This document shows positions 23,917 to 34,788 of a stretch of 64,000 nucleotides of DNA, in pieces. Numbering within the stretch: the stretch's first letter is position 1; the number at the start of each line of letters is the position of its first letter. A program made the translations under genes and the position numbers. Source of the stretch: Platerodrilus igneus (Eukaryota > Arthropoda > Insecta > Coleoptera > Lycidae); assembly GCA_036346225.1 (NCBI GenBank), contig JARFIW010000831.1:3596001-3660000 (forward strand). The letters are read 5' to 3'. Under the pieces are notes generated by a model that saw nothing but the letters and a program-made list of their open reading frames with translations, searched no databases and was not told where the DNA came from.

Positions 23917-24033
23917 CAAGATATGCAGCGACCCCCGGCATCCTTCGTAGATACTGCCTGACCCCTCCAGTGACGTCATCTCCCTCTTACCATTCATCAA
24001 GGTTGTGGTTTGCAACACGAGGTGACGCCAACA
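23784..24033 (-). repeat. 5' LTR of the Ty3/gypsy element
   Basis: This 250 bp LTR is the partner of 19152-19347. It differs mainly by a (TA)n tract at about 23873-23913 and by about 20 bp absent from the other LTR. Confidence 0.92.
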
Positions 24034-24037
24034 TTTA

Positions 24038-25429
24038 GAAACAGCTGTTGACAGGTCATGTCCTTAGATTAACGCTAACCTTTCTATCTGGTTGTACGTC
24101 ACAACGTCATTACAAAAAAGATACCTTACTGCTACCACATGTCTTAGCTTGCGGTTCTTGAACAAGTAACTGACGTCATAAGACGTTCAACATCCGCATC
24201 TTGCGAAAGCGTAAATATGAGCTTCTTCCTTTGAGCTGATAACGAATTAAAAGCTTAACAGAGCATTAAACTGGACTATTATAGGGAACCATTTTTGTGA
24301 ACTTGTAGAGTAATTCATCTAAATAAAGCGATCAACATAAAATAAATCCATAGAATGGATTATTCCAATAATGCAATAAAACGAGCTATTAAAAAGGGCA
24401 TCCTTTTTGTTTCTCCTTAATTTATATTAAAGCGAGATTATATCGTAATAAAGTAAAAAAAATTAGGAACGTGATGAAGTAAGGATATGATGATGTGATA
24501 AGTGAGCGCTACAATATAATCATTTAGCTTACCTTAATTATTAATTTGGTTTGCTTACCGTTATCAGAAACAAAACAAAATCAAGTGCATTTAGCACTTG
24601 AAAGCACTGCCACGTTTATGGCGATGCGTAACTCGCTGGCTCGGACCTTTCTGAGCTTCATGGTGCTTCTTATCGTAGGCGCAACTGATTCTGCTCTCGA
24701 TAGAATGGGCAGGATGCATAAATTTCGTTTGACTTCGGAAGTACAGTTCAAACAACCATCGTTTAACGCACTGAGCTTATATTATTATTTATAAATAATA
24801 TACAACTCACGATTGGACAATACGGTACAAATCGGAATATTTATTAATATTGTGAAATTAATTATTTTTTGAATAAACATTGCAGTGAATAAAATAATTA
24901 AAATTGTATGATTTTATAGGCGTCAAAAAAAATTGTTGCAGTTGTTTAGTAATTTTATTGACTACTACGACACTATTATGACATTTTTGAATGAATTACA
25001 GTAATATCTTTCATAATTTCATTGATTAATGAACAGTTATAGACTAATGTCAAAAATTATTTGTTTGAAAAGTTTAACAACAGTAATTAAAATTTATTCA
25101 ATCAATGGCTCAATAATCCTAGACTCATAGGTGTATTTGTGGAGATAAAATTTAAAGTATCAGCTCATTGTTGAAATTCTGTACTTTATACAGGCATAAG
25201 GTCGAATCTCTGCAAGTAAGACTGAAAAGAAACTCACATGCTGCCAAAGGTGATAAAATTTGACGTGCTAACTCTAATCATATCAGTGAACCAATGTCAG
25301 TTTGTTATAACTCTTACGTGCTTAAACTCTACAAGTTATATTGCGAATACAGAATTTCAATGAAATGTTCATAAACTTAAATTCCTCAACTAATGATTCT
25401 ACCCTTGCTAATAAACCGATTAAACAATT
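24038..25429. other. Non-coding stretch with one candidate exon (24618-24745)
   Basis: No transposon is recognised. The only distinctive part is a more GC-rich island at about 24540-24770, described separately. Confidence 0.5.
24618..24745 (+). CDS. Candidate signal-peptide exon (host gene?)
   Basis: From ATG 24618 (a second ATG lies at 24624) the frame encodes a basic N-terminus, a hydrophobic core (FLSFMVLLIVGA) and a plausible signal-peptidase site after VGA, followed by a short Arg/Met-containing stretch. The open frame runs to 24794, but base composition drops back to AT-rich after about 24760 and possible GT donors lie at about 24727 and 24744. This fits the first coding exon of a secreted protein such as a peptide hormone, but nothing identifies a family and no second exon was found. 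A chance frame in a GC-richer patch is the main alternative. Confidence 0.3.
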
Positions 25430-25950
25430 TAAAAACCTTTTGCGAGTAGTTTATCGATAGGATTTTTATAGGCAAATCTTGCTTTTAAATATTTTCTTGT
25501 GTTAAAAATTGACGAAGGTAATCAAATAACTTATTCTTCTTCTCATTGTCAAAGGGAGACTTTTATTTTGTAGTAAAGCAGAATTAGAAGGAGGTGACGA
25601 TGTTCAGTGAATTTCATTCTAAATTACATTTAAAAGCTTTGTCATGTGTAACATATCTCAAGACTTACTTCGATTCTATTTCAGGATAGTAGCCACCGTA
25701 TAACTAAATTGCGAAGAAGCTTTTTCAAATAAATTTAATTCACATTCTAGTAAAGATTTAGAGAAACCTTTCAGTCAAAACCTTCCAGTTCCATTGACGC
25801 AAATGTAACCCACATTTGCTTGAACGTTTTCTCTTACTCTGAAGCGAGACGGCGATAAGCATTTCATAGAGATTTATTCTAAGGCAGTATGTTCGTGGTT
25901 AAGCTATATAATCAAGTTGTATTAGATATACTATTTAAGTTACATTTACC
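25430..25950. repeat. Ancient dispersed repeat, copy 2
   Basis: This is the diverged counterpart of 6190-6700 in the same orientation. Confidence 0.55.
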
Positions 25951-26230
25951 GCACTGAATACTAAAGGATCAGTATTCAATAACGTAAGTTAATCAATGTA
26001 AGAAATTGCAATTGATTTTTTCGTGATTAACATAAAACGTATTGTAATTAAAAACATTGACATACTTATAAGATTTTCAGAGTTCCCTGTACTACATAAG
26101 TAATGCAAACTGCTAATAGAATCAAGTAACCAATAATGGAATATTTTACGTAATGCTCAACATGAGTGCAAAGGGTTTCAACAGTTTATACCGTTCCGTT
26201 ATTCACTACCTTCAGCAAATCCTGACGGAG

Positions 26231-26298
26231 ACATTGTTTTTCTTTCTTTCTAATATTAACTTGATTTAAAATGATCACTTAGACTTTGCAAAAATGTT
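26231..26298 (+). mobile_element. SINE body fragment
   Basis: The segment shares the TTTTCTTTCTTTC ... TTTAAAATGATCACTTAGACTTTG body with the SINEs at 12361 and 37031. A tRNA-like head is not clear upstream. Confidence 0.55.
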
Positions 26299-26356
26299 CA
26301 ACTTATATGTATATATTTATTTAATACTGTAATACGAAAGATCATCTTGCTGCACG

Positions 26357-26880
26357 AGTTACGGTCTTTTTAAAAATTTCTTTTAAAAACTTTGTAACAA
26401 AATTTATTACTTATTATTATGTTAATCTAGAATTTTGACAAACTTAATTTAAAATACTCTAAGTCGAAAATCAATTAATAATTGAACTAATATGAGTGAG
26501 TAGCCTAAGCAAACTGCAATGTTAGAGCTGAAATACTTAAGACTGACTGACTGTCTTGGGGCTCCCGGGATATTTATGTTGTCCCTGCCCCTCACATGTC
26601 TGTGGGAACTTGCAGAACTCATGTCTGCTTATTTCTTAATTCTATTCATTATACAATATAACAATCTTACCTTCTAAGTAATCATGGTTCTTAACCGTCT
26701 GTGACCTGCAGCTGCAGTATAACTTACGTTCTCACAACTTGCTTGTGAACTTTCAATAACCTCTCTGGTTTATCTTTAAATTACATTGTTGCACTCGACT
26801 TAATAATTTCTTTAACAATTTCTAATAATTCCTAATAACTTCTATTTTGTTATACATACATAGATTGCGGATACATAACT
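26357..26880 (-). repeat. 3' LTR of the errantivirus
   Basis: On the plus strand it runs AGTTACGGTC ... GGATACATAACT. It is the partner of 36310-36860 with scattered substitutions and small deletions, including loss of the block around TGGAATACAGTGTATTGCATCC. Confidence 0.92.
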
Positions 26881-26892
26881 CCTCCCGACGTA
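26881..26892 (-). other. Polypurine tract
   Basis: The minus strand reads CGTCGGGAGG directly upstream of the 3' LTR, a purine-rich primer for plus-strand DNA synthesis. Confidence 0.6.
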
Positions 26893-26936
26893 AATAAAAA
26901 ATTAAGGTTTTTCTTTGCTTAATTTTTTTAAAAAAT

Positions 26937-28690
26937 TTATAAAATTCCTTGTTTAAAATTCATTGTCCCTAAGGGTATATCTGTTTCTTTATTTACCTTT
27001 GTTTCCTTAAGTCTACAATTCTTCTCTTTATTCTTATATCTAAGATACATTTTGTAAAATACATATATAATTCGAAAAATTAGTAAAATGATTAATAAAA
27101 TTGTCCAAACGCTTAAATTGTCATAGTGTAACTTTGGCACTTTTAACTCACTTAAATGTTCTTTATAATTGTCCATTATTTTCATGGCTTGGTTGAATTC
27201 GTCTAAGTCTAGGCGTTCTAGTTGCATGATTTCTTGATTATTTCTTCATCTTCGGTTTGTGTTGTCTTGAATTGTAGCTCTGGTAAATTCGCGAGTTTCT
27301 TGGTAGCTGTGGGATCTTGATAAACTCTGATTATTTCGTTTTTCAATTTTAAATAACAGTCTTCTTTAGGGGTGATTAATTTGCTTCCTGTTAGTGCTAG
27401 ATTGTTCTCGTCTTGAATTCAAGGGACGGTTGCTACTACTTCTGTTGGGAATATGGCAATCCATTTGTTTTCTGTGACCTTTTGAATTTTCATGTTGGTG
27501 ATTTGTTCGGGTTTTGCATCACAGTTTTCGTAATGATATGAAAATTTTAATAATTGTACTTCGCCAGGGCTGTCTACTTGAATAGTTGTAGTTGTTAACG
27601 ATTGACATAAATATTGATTTGGTGTTACTTTGTGTAACCATATCCTAGTTCATTTAACGATAGGAACTTGGTTTTAGATATGATAACTGGATACATGCAA
27701 GTAGTTTTCATTGGAAAAGCAAATACATGATAATAATTATAATTGTTACTTTCTACTATTGGGATTTCTATTAAAAATGTTATTTTGTTATTCTTTACAT
27801 AGCCTTTTACTATAGCTATTTTTTCAAATATGAGAATGTTTGATTCTGTTACGTCAAAGGGTAATTTACTGTTAGTTATAAATGATCTAATTCTTAATAA
27901 TTCCTTTAATAAGTCAGTTGGTTCTATGATACTAAAGTGTAATGTATTTAATTTTACAAATGCTACGGCATTTCCTAAAGTGTCTAAAATTTGTTGGATT
28001 AAAGTAAGGGTTGATATTACTTGGATGAATATTGTATTGAATCTAATTAAGTCTCGCATTCCTAACATGGTACTTTGTATGTTAGTTTCAAAAGTTTGTA
28101 TTCTATTGGCTATACTATCTTGATTTCTTACTAGATTCCTTAATGTTTCGTTGAATTTTATTATAGTTGATTGGGTTAGAAATATTTAGTTGCTAACAAT
28201 GGTTTATATATCGTTTTGATTTTTAATTAATTGCCGTATTGCGTTGTCATAACGTTTTGCGTGTAGGTTATCTAAATTGCCTGTGATAGCTTTTATTATG
28301 TTACCTAATCCGTTAATTAGTCCTCTTATTCGTCTTGAAATTTGTTCTGCGGGTATTAATCTGTTAAATTTGTCTTCTATGTTTCTTAAAATGGTCTCTA
28401 TTATGCTGTTATAATTCATCATTTCTATGGCGTATTCCTTTCCGAATTTGGCTTTGTCCATTGATTGTTTTAATCGATAATAGTTATCTTTGATTATTCA
28501 AGATTCTTGTTTTAGTTCCGTTAAATCGAATTTTTGTGCGAATGTCCAATAGTCTATTGTATTTTGCATACTTCCCAATTTTATTTGGTAGTATACCGGG
28601 TTGTTTTTTATGTCTTCAATTAATATTTCGTTGTCCGTTCTACCTGGGCGGAGGTTGACGGTAAGGGTGATGGTTGTCCATCTGAAATTA
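26937..28690 (-). pseudogene. Errantivirus envelope gene, broken
   Basis: Env-like frames run 28690-28500, 28461-28204, 28068-27625 and 27227-26937. The second contains a furin-type cleavage site (RRIRG) followed at once by a hydrophobic Gly-containing segment in the position of a fusion peptide. The last has one strong membrane anchor (about residues 40-62) and a short basic tail. This layout matches envelope proteins of gypsy-type errantiviruses, which are related to baculovirus fusion proteins. At least four stops or frameshifts break it, near 28495, 28200, 27620 and 27230. Confidence 0.82.
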
Positions 28691-28694
28691 CAGG

Positions 28695-29700
28695 GTGTCT
28701 TAAGTTTTTCAAATGCCGTTGTCTACTACGGCTATATTTTTGTCTGATATTCTCTTAATTTTAAACGGGCCTAAATTTCTGGGTGCCGTTTTGTGTCGTT
28801 TACTTTGGAAATTTTTCTCGTACACGGTTTGTCCTATTGAAAATTTATTTGCGTCGGTATTCTTATTGCGGGTTGTGGTGATTTTTAGTTTCTTTTTGGG
28901 ATCTTTAGCATATTGCTGATATACTTCTTTGTTATAATGTATGTCGTAAGGGTTGCGGGAATCTGAATGTCTTAATATTCACTCTAGGGGTGTAAAATTT
29001 GTTGATGAGTAGATTGTGTTATTGTAGGCGATTAGTGCGTATGACATTAAGTTGGTGATATGTTCCTTTTTGTAAGTTAATCTTAATAATCTGACTTGTT
29101 CTAACAGGGTTGAATGTAATCTTTCAATTAATCCGTTTGATTCTGGGTAATTTTCGGTTAGAAAATGAATTTTTATTTTATGGAGTTTTAGGGTGTTTTA
29201 TATCATTTCATTTCTAAATTCGCTGCCATTATCTAAAGTTATGGTTTAGGGTATGCCATAAAATGTAAAGTATTGTAAAAATCCTTGTGTTACGTCATTG
29301 CTATTTTGAGGTGATGGGTATTGCTTGGCCTATTTTGGTGAATGCATCTACAATGGTTAAAGAGTTTTGTGCTTCTACTACTAGAGTGTCAGCATGTAAT
29401 TTTTGAAAAGGTTTGTCAGGTGTTAACATTAAGGGTATTTTTGGTATTTTTGGCGGGGTTTTGTCGTATTTTGCCTTGTCGCATAGTTCACATTGGTTAA
29501 TAAAGTCCGTGGTTAACTCTTTCATATCTTTAAAATAATATCGTTTCATAAGTTGCTTTAATGTTTCATTAATTGCACGATGGTCGTCTAAGGTAGTTAA
29601 TTTTCTTGTGCATCGAATAAGGGGCCAGAGTTATTGAATAATTTAACGTATAATTCTGAGAATCATTTTATATAAATGTTCAGTGTTGAAATAGAAGTAA
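28695..29700 (-). pseudogene. Errantivirus integrase, broken
   Basis: The frame 29549-29301 carries the zinc-binding end (CELCDKAKYD) and the first catalytic Asp in KLHADTL. Beyond 29300 the core continues only as fragments in shifting frames with several stops, ending just upstream of env. Its state contrasts with the intact integrase of the Ty3 element at 19.7 kb. Confidence 0.75.
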
Positions 29701-31424
29701 AATCGTTTTTTTCTCGGGGGTGTATTCTTTTAGAATTTTAATTATTTGTTCCTCGTTGTTGTCTTTGGTTATTTGAATTTGGTATATTTTCTTGTTGTCT
29801 ATTTTTGTATATTTTACGGGATTAGGGTTAGTTAAATCTTCCGTAACTATAAATTGATTTGGTTTTATATCGATTGCTTTGTTTAAAATTTTAATCGCGG
29901 TTTTTGGTTCTTCATTTTGTGTTGAATGTATTGTGTCTATCTCTTCTGGGTCTTCTCTTACTTCTGTCTCGTCTACGTTTCCTATAATTGATTCCGTTTC
30001 TAGTGCGTTGAGCTGTATTCTACTTAAGGCGTCTTCATTATTGTTATAAATTCCTTTTTTGTACATAATTTTGTAATCGTACTCTTCTAGTCTGATTCTC
30101 TATTGTTGGAATTTTGAGTTTGGTTCTTTGAGTTTGCATAGCCATACTAATGGTCTATGATCTGTGTATATAGATTTTTCGTCCGTAAAGGTATGGTCTA
30201 AAATATTTTTCTTTGCCCAAATTATGGCTAATTATTCTTTCTCTATTGTAATTTCGGTTCAGTCTCATTTAGGATCCTGGATGCGTAGCTGATAGGTTTA
30301 TCGCTACCTGCTTTTTCTTGGCTTAATACTGCGTTTAGTGCTACATTTGATGCGTCTGTTGTCAATATAAATGGTTCCGAATATTCTGGATATTCTAATA
30401 CAGGGTGATTGGTGAGTATACATTTAATTTTGTCTACGGCTTTAATGAATTCTGGGGTGTGTTCAATTTTATTTCCTTTCTTTAAACAATTTGTCAGGGG
30501 CTTGGTTATGTGTGCGTAGCCTTTAATAAATTTGCGGTAATAACCACTAAGTCCTAAAATCCTTTAAGTTCTTTGTTCGTTTTTGGTAGAGGGTAATTTA
30601 GTACTGCGTTCGGTTTATCGGGGTTTGGCATAACTCCTTGGGGTGTTATTGTATGTTTTAAAAATGATACTTCTTTCTGTAAAAATTCGCTTTTGTCTAG
30701 TTGTACTTTAAAATGTGCTTTTCGTAGTCTTTCAAATATTTTTCTTGATTTTTCTATATGTTCTATGTTGTCGTCGAGGTACACAAGACATTTTTCGTTG
30801 TGTATTCCTCTTAAAATATTGTCCATGACTCGTTGAAAAGTGGCGGGTGCGTTCTTTAGTCCAAATGGCATTCGTTTATATTCATAATATCCTCGAGGTG
30901 TGCTAAATGCAGTTTTTGATGTATATTTCTCGTTCATTTTTACTTGGTGGTATCCTGAAGCTAGGTCTAATGTTGAAGAATATTGACACTTTCCTAATTT
31001 GTCTAAAATCTCGGTAATATTGGGTAATGGGTATTTGTCATCTATCATTTTTTCGTTTAGTTTTCTGTTATCTATTACCATTCGAAATTTTCTCTTGCCT
31101 GAGGCGTCTAGTTTCTTGGGTACTATTAATACGGGGCTGCTCCATGGTGAGTTGGAGTGTTGTGTGATATCTTGTTCTAATAAGTCTGCTACTTGTCTAT
31201 CTGTTTCTTCCTGGCTTGGCTGGGCTAATCTGTATGCCTTTGTAAAAATTGGTATGTTATCCGTTAGTTCTATATTATGTTTAACTGTATTGGTAAAGGT
31301 TAAGGGTATTCCTTTACAATGGAATATATCGCGTTATTCAAAACATAAATTTTTAATTGCTTTCTGCTTTTCTTTGTTGATGTCGGTATAGAAGCGAATG
31401 TTACTTAAATTTTCTATTAACATC
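29701..31424 (-). pseudogene. Errantivirus reverse transcriptase and RNase H, partly open
   Basis: The frame 31081-30554 (175 aa) covers most of the RT palm. It has the STLDLASGYHQVKM block with the first catalytic Asp, GYYEYKRMPFGLKNAP, and the active-site YLDD box intact. N-terminal RT sequence lies upstream to the edge of the solo LTR at 31424. RNase H sequence (from about 30540, with a KPISYASRILNE block near 30290) is broken by several stops. A tail frame at 30066-29680 connects to integrase. Confidence 0.88.
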
Positions 31425-31977
31425 AGTTAAAGTTCGGGCCTTTGGAGCTGGTTTTTTAAAAAGCTTTGACACTTTAACAATTTTTTATTAGTTAAAATTT
31501 GGATAACTTGTACATAATACTAAAATAATTATTGTACTAGTGGGTAGCTTGAACAACGAAGTATGGAGTTCGAAGACTGACTCGGTTGAGTAGCTCAAAC
31601 AACGAAGTATGGAGTTTGAAGACTGACTGCCGGGCATTGAGCTCCCGGGCCTTTTATAATAACCTGCCCCTCACACGGCTGTGAGAACTTGCAGATCTCA
31701 TGTCTGCGTTTCTCCTTAATTGTACACTTTAATACAATGTAACAACTTAATTCTAAGTAATTGCGGTCTGTTGACCGCCTGTGACCTGCCACCTGCAGTA
31801 TCACTGCCCTCACGGATGCAAAGTTGCATGTCCGTTCACATGAACTGTCGATAACCTCTCTGGGTTATCCTTGTGTTACAATGTTGCATTGAACTTATAC
31901 TTTTACTTAATAATTTCTAATAATTCCTATTAGATTCAATATATCAATATATATATGTAATTGGGGGATACATAACT
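31425..31977 (-). mobile_element. Solo errantivirus LTR inserted in pol
   Basis: A 553 bp LTR of the same family and orientation as the host element interrupts pol between protease and RT. It is flanked by a perfect 4 bp target duplication CATC (31421-31424 and 31978-31981). It differs clearly from the host LTRs and has a 45 bp internal tandem duplication (31545-31633), so it belongs to another subfamily or lineage. Confidence 0.93.
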
Positions 31978-31981
31978 CATC

Positions 31982-32745
31982 TTGTAGTGTTCTACGGGGT
32001 TGTAATCGTTTTCTAAATTTTCGTCTATTTCCATTTCGTTAAAATTTAATTCTTCTACGTTAATAGGGTTTGTTAATGATAGTTCTACGGGGTAGTTATT
32101 TGAGTTTAAAATTGTTGTAGTGCCATAATTATCTTTTATTTGTACTAAGGCGGTGGGTGTTTCTACTCCTTGTTGAAATGTTATGTGGTTTATAATTCCT
32201 ACTTCGTTTTTGAATTTACTGGGATTTGAATTTTTTTCTCTGTTCGGGGTTCTATCGTGTATTTTTGCTCGGTTTGGGTATTTTGAAATTTAATGGGGAT
32301 TTGTCCGTGTTTCGTTCTTAATAAACGGTTTTTTATATCAATGTTGCCTCCTAGTTTGCTTAGAAGGTCCATTCCTATTAGTCCGTCGTATTTATCGTTG
32401 AATTTAAAAATGCAAAATTTGCGTTTCATTTTTACGTTGAATGTTTTTGGTAAGGGTATATTGGCTATGAGTTGATGTAGTGTCGTTTGATGGGCTGTTT
32501 TAATTTTAAATAGTTCTCTTTCTACAAAATCTAAATAATGTTTTTTTACGGTTCGGGTGGCTAATTAGTGTTTTTGAAGATCCGGTATCGATTAGTAATT
32601 TAAATTCTGCGTGAGGTATTTCTATGTATGGTAATAATAGGCGATTAATATTATTTAAATTTATTAGGTTTGGTCGTTTATAAATCGGTCTATCTGAAAA
32701 TTTGCGCATGCGTTTTCTTTGTTGTCTTCCTCCTAATTTTCGCAT
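31982..32745 (-). pseudogene. Errantivirus protease region, broken
   Basis: The frame 32745-32506 has the aspartic protease site LLIDTGSSKTLI. The frame 32429-32199 continues with GLIGMDLLSKLGG, the conserved end of the domain. A frameshift near 32500 separates them. The following linker runs to the solo LTR. Confidence 0.82.
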
Positions 32746-32750
32746 GGTTC

Positions 32751-32973
32751 GTCACTTTCGTAATTTTCTAAATGGTTTGATTCATTGTTTGTACTGGGAT
32801 GAATGTAATTATTCTGGTCATTGTTAAATTCTTCTACTTCTTGGAGAAGTAGTTCTTCCGATATAAAGTTTCGTTTTTGGTTATAGTTTGGTCGGATTTG
32901 CGATATTTTTGTATTTTCTCTGGTGTTTCCAGATGAAGTATCCATAGGGGATGGTTTGTAATAACTGCTAGGG

Positions 32974-33007
<34 letters not shown>

Positions 33008-34788
33008 AAACTATTATTTCGGCAAATGTCTAAGTGTTGGGGGATCTTGGCAGCCACAGGTTGCTTAACCCCCTTCAATAAATCTCTGTGAAATAGGGCA
33101 TAATATTAAAAAACAATATAAGGGGAACCGAGCTGTATTACTGTGTGAGAATTTCAGGGAACCATGTAGGTTAGTTTAGAAAAGAAATAAGTGCAAGTAC
33201 CTGTCCAACCAGTTTTGAGACGGGAAACCCAATGACGTAAAAATAAGCGCAGACAAATCTGATGATTATTATAAACAACTAGTTGTTTGTTGTGAAATAT
33301 CTGTAACTATGTTGACTGTGCGAAAAGACATATTGGAAAAAATATTAAATCAGTAAATGTTCAAGTGCGGGGGGAACTTGGCAGCCATAGGCTGCTTACC
33401 CCCCTTCGCAACCACTGAATGTCGGAGAAATAGGGTATATAATTGTAAAACAATAGAAGGCGATCGAACTGCATCTAACAAGAAAGAACGGCACCTATGA
33501 TGAAAGACAACAAACATAGAACAAAAAGTTGTTGAAAGCGTATGTGTGGAACACAACACAGACAATATGCCTACGAAATACGAGCAGTCTGAAAAGCAGA
33601 CAGAAGAACAGTAGCGGCCTTTGAAATGCCGTGCTTCAGATGTTCGAGGATGGACAGACAAAGTTAATAACAAATAGGTTATAGAAACAGTAAGGGAACA
33701 AGGATATCTTTGGGAAAAAATATGAGAAGTAGAAGGGCATAATTCGTTCTAAGGCATTTTTGGGGAATAGTATGTGATATATGACAAGCAGAGATAGGAA
33801 ATAAGAGGCGGATGTAGACCTAGATCAGATAGTGATAGATGCAGACTGTGCAAATTTCGGGGAAATCTGTAGGTTAGTTCAGAATAGGAAACAATGATGG
33901 TACGCGTCTAACCAGTTTCAGGACTGAAGACCTAATGATGATAATGATATTATTATTCAATGGTGTAGTCCTAATACGGTTTGCGCTGAATGCTGGTTTT
34001 TGTTGGTTCATATTTTGGTTGAATCTTGGTGTGAATGTGGGCTTCGTAAAATTTGAGTTAAACGCTGGTCTTGGAAATTGTTTGAATTGATTATTAAAAT
34101 TTGTGTTATTATAATTTGAGTTATTACTTCGCGGTTGGTTCGTTTGTGCATTGAATGGAGTGAATTTTGGCTGGGTGGATGTTTGTCTCGCGGCTTGTAT
34201 GGTTTGTATTAGTGAATAACTTTTATTCGCGTTGGGGTTATATAGTCTGTTTCGATAATACATTACGTTTTCTTCCTCTATGATCATGTCCATGGTTTTT
34301 CTAGATTTTGGGGATGTTAAAATCTGATTTTATCTGATAGTCGTTCTGGTAATGCATTTACGTAGGTGTCCAGTGCCATTTCATCGGATATTTTAGTCGG
34401 GTTCTTTGATTTTTAATTTTGTTAGAATTAAACTTCTTACGTCTTAGCATTTCATTCCGAATTGATACGGGGATTGGTTACTTTCCATTCATAGGTTTAT
34501 TAGGTCGCGGATAAGACATTTTATGTTTCTTTGGTTTTGAAAATATGCAATTAATATGCGTTTAAAGTCCTCCAGCTGTTCTAAGTCATCTCGGCTGGCT
34601 ATTAGTGTTAGTGCCCGTCCGGTCGGTTTACTTATTATCAGGCCTAAAAGTAATACGTTCCTTTTGTTATATCCGGATTTGTAAAAGGTTTTAAAAATAT
34701 TTCACACGCTGTAATAAAATTTTCTAACAGCCTACTCTCCGTTGAATTGAGGGATGCTTTCGAGACAAATTTTTATATCTGAACTCAT
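32751..34788 (-). pseudogene. Errantivirus gag, split by a LINE insertion
   Basis: The start is ATG 34788 followed by a block with IPQFNG, in the usual place for errantivirus gag. The capsid part to about 34300 has several stops. The frame 34293-33949 is Asn/Gln/Pro/Phe-rich (nucleocapsid-like, without zinc knuckles, as in errantiviruses). After the 33009-33948 insertion the protein continues at 33008-32751 with a poly-Asn tract and ends acidic. The insertion falls in the AAT/ATT repeat that encodes the Asn run. Confidence 0.82.
33009..33948 (+). mobile_element. 5'-truncated RTE-like LINE copy inserted in gag
   Basis: This 940 bp insertion is flanked by a 12 bp duplication, ATTATTATTCAA (ending at 33008 and at 33949-33960). 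It matches 10370-11270 in the same module order and ends in a GAT-rich tail. The clean duplication shows that the composite 3' end was copied as one retrotransposition unit. Confidence 0.9.

Larger units (their letters stand above)
19152..24033 (-). mobile_element. Ty3/gypsy LTR retrotransposon, minus strand
   Basis: Two LTRs bound the element, 4 bp TTTA repeats flank it (19148-19151 and 24034-24037), and the gag-protease-RT-RNase H-integrase order reads on the minus strand. It has no env. Total length is about 4.9 kb. gag and RT carry stops and frameshifts, while the integrase is a single open frame. Confidence 0.92.

Noticed and set aside
33350..33673. 107-codon minus-strand frame also seen at 10699-11001
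   Set aside because: It is the reverse complement of the RTE-like 3' modules. It recurs because the repeat recurs, and the coding sense (LLKAYVW, FEMPCFRC) is on the other strand.
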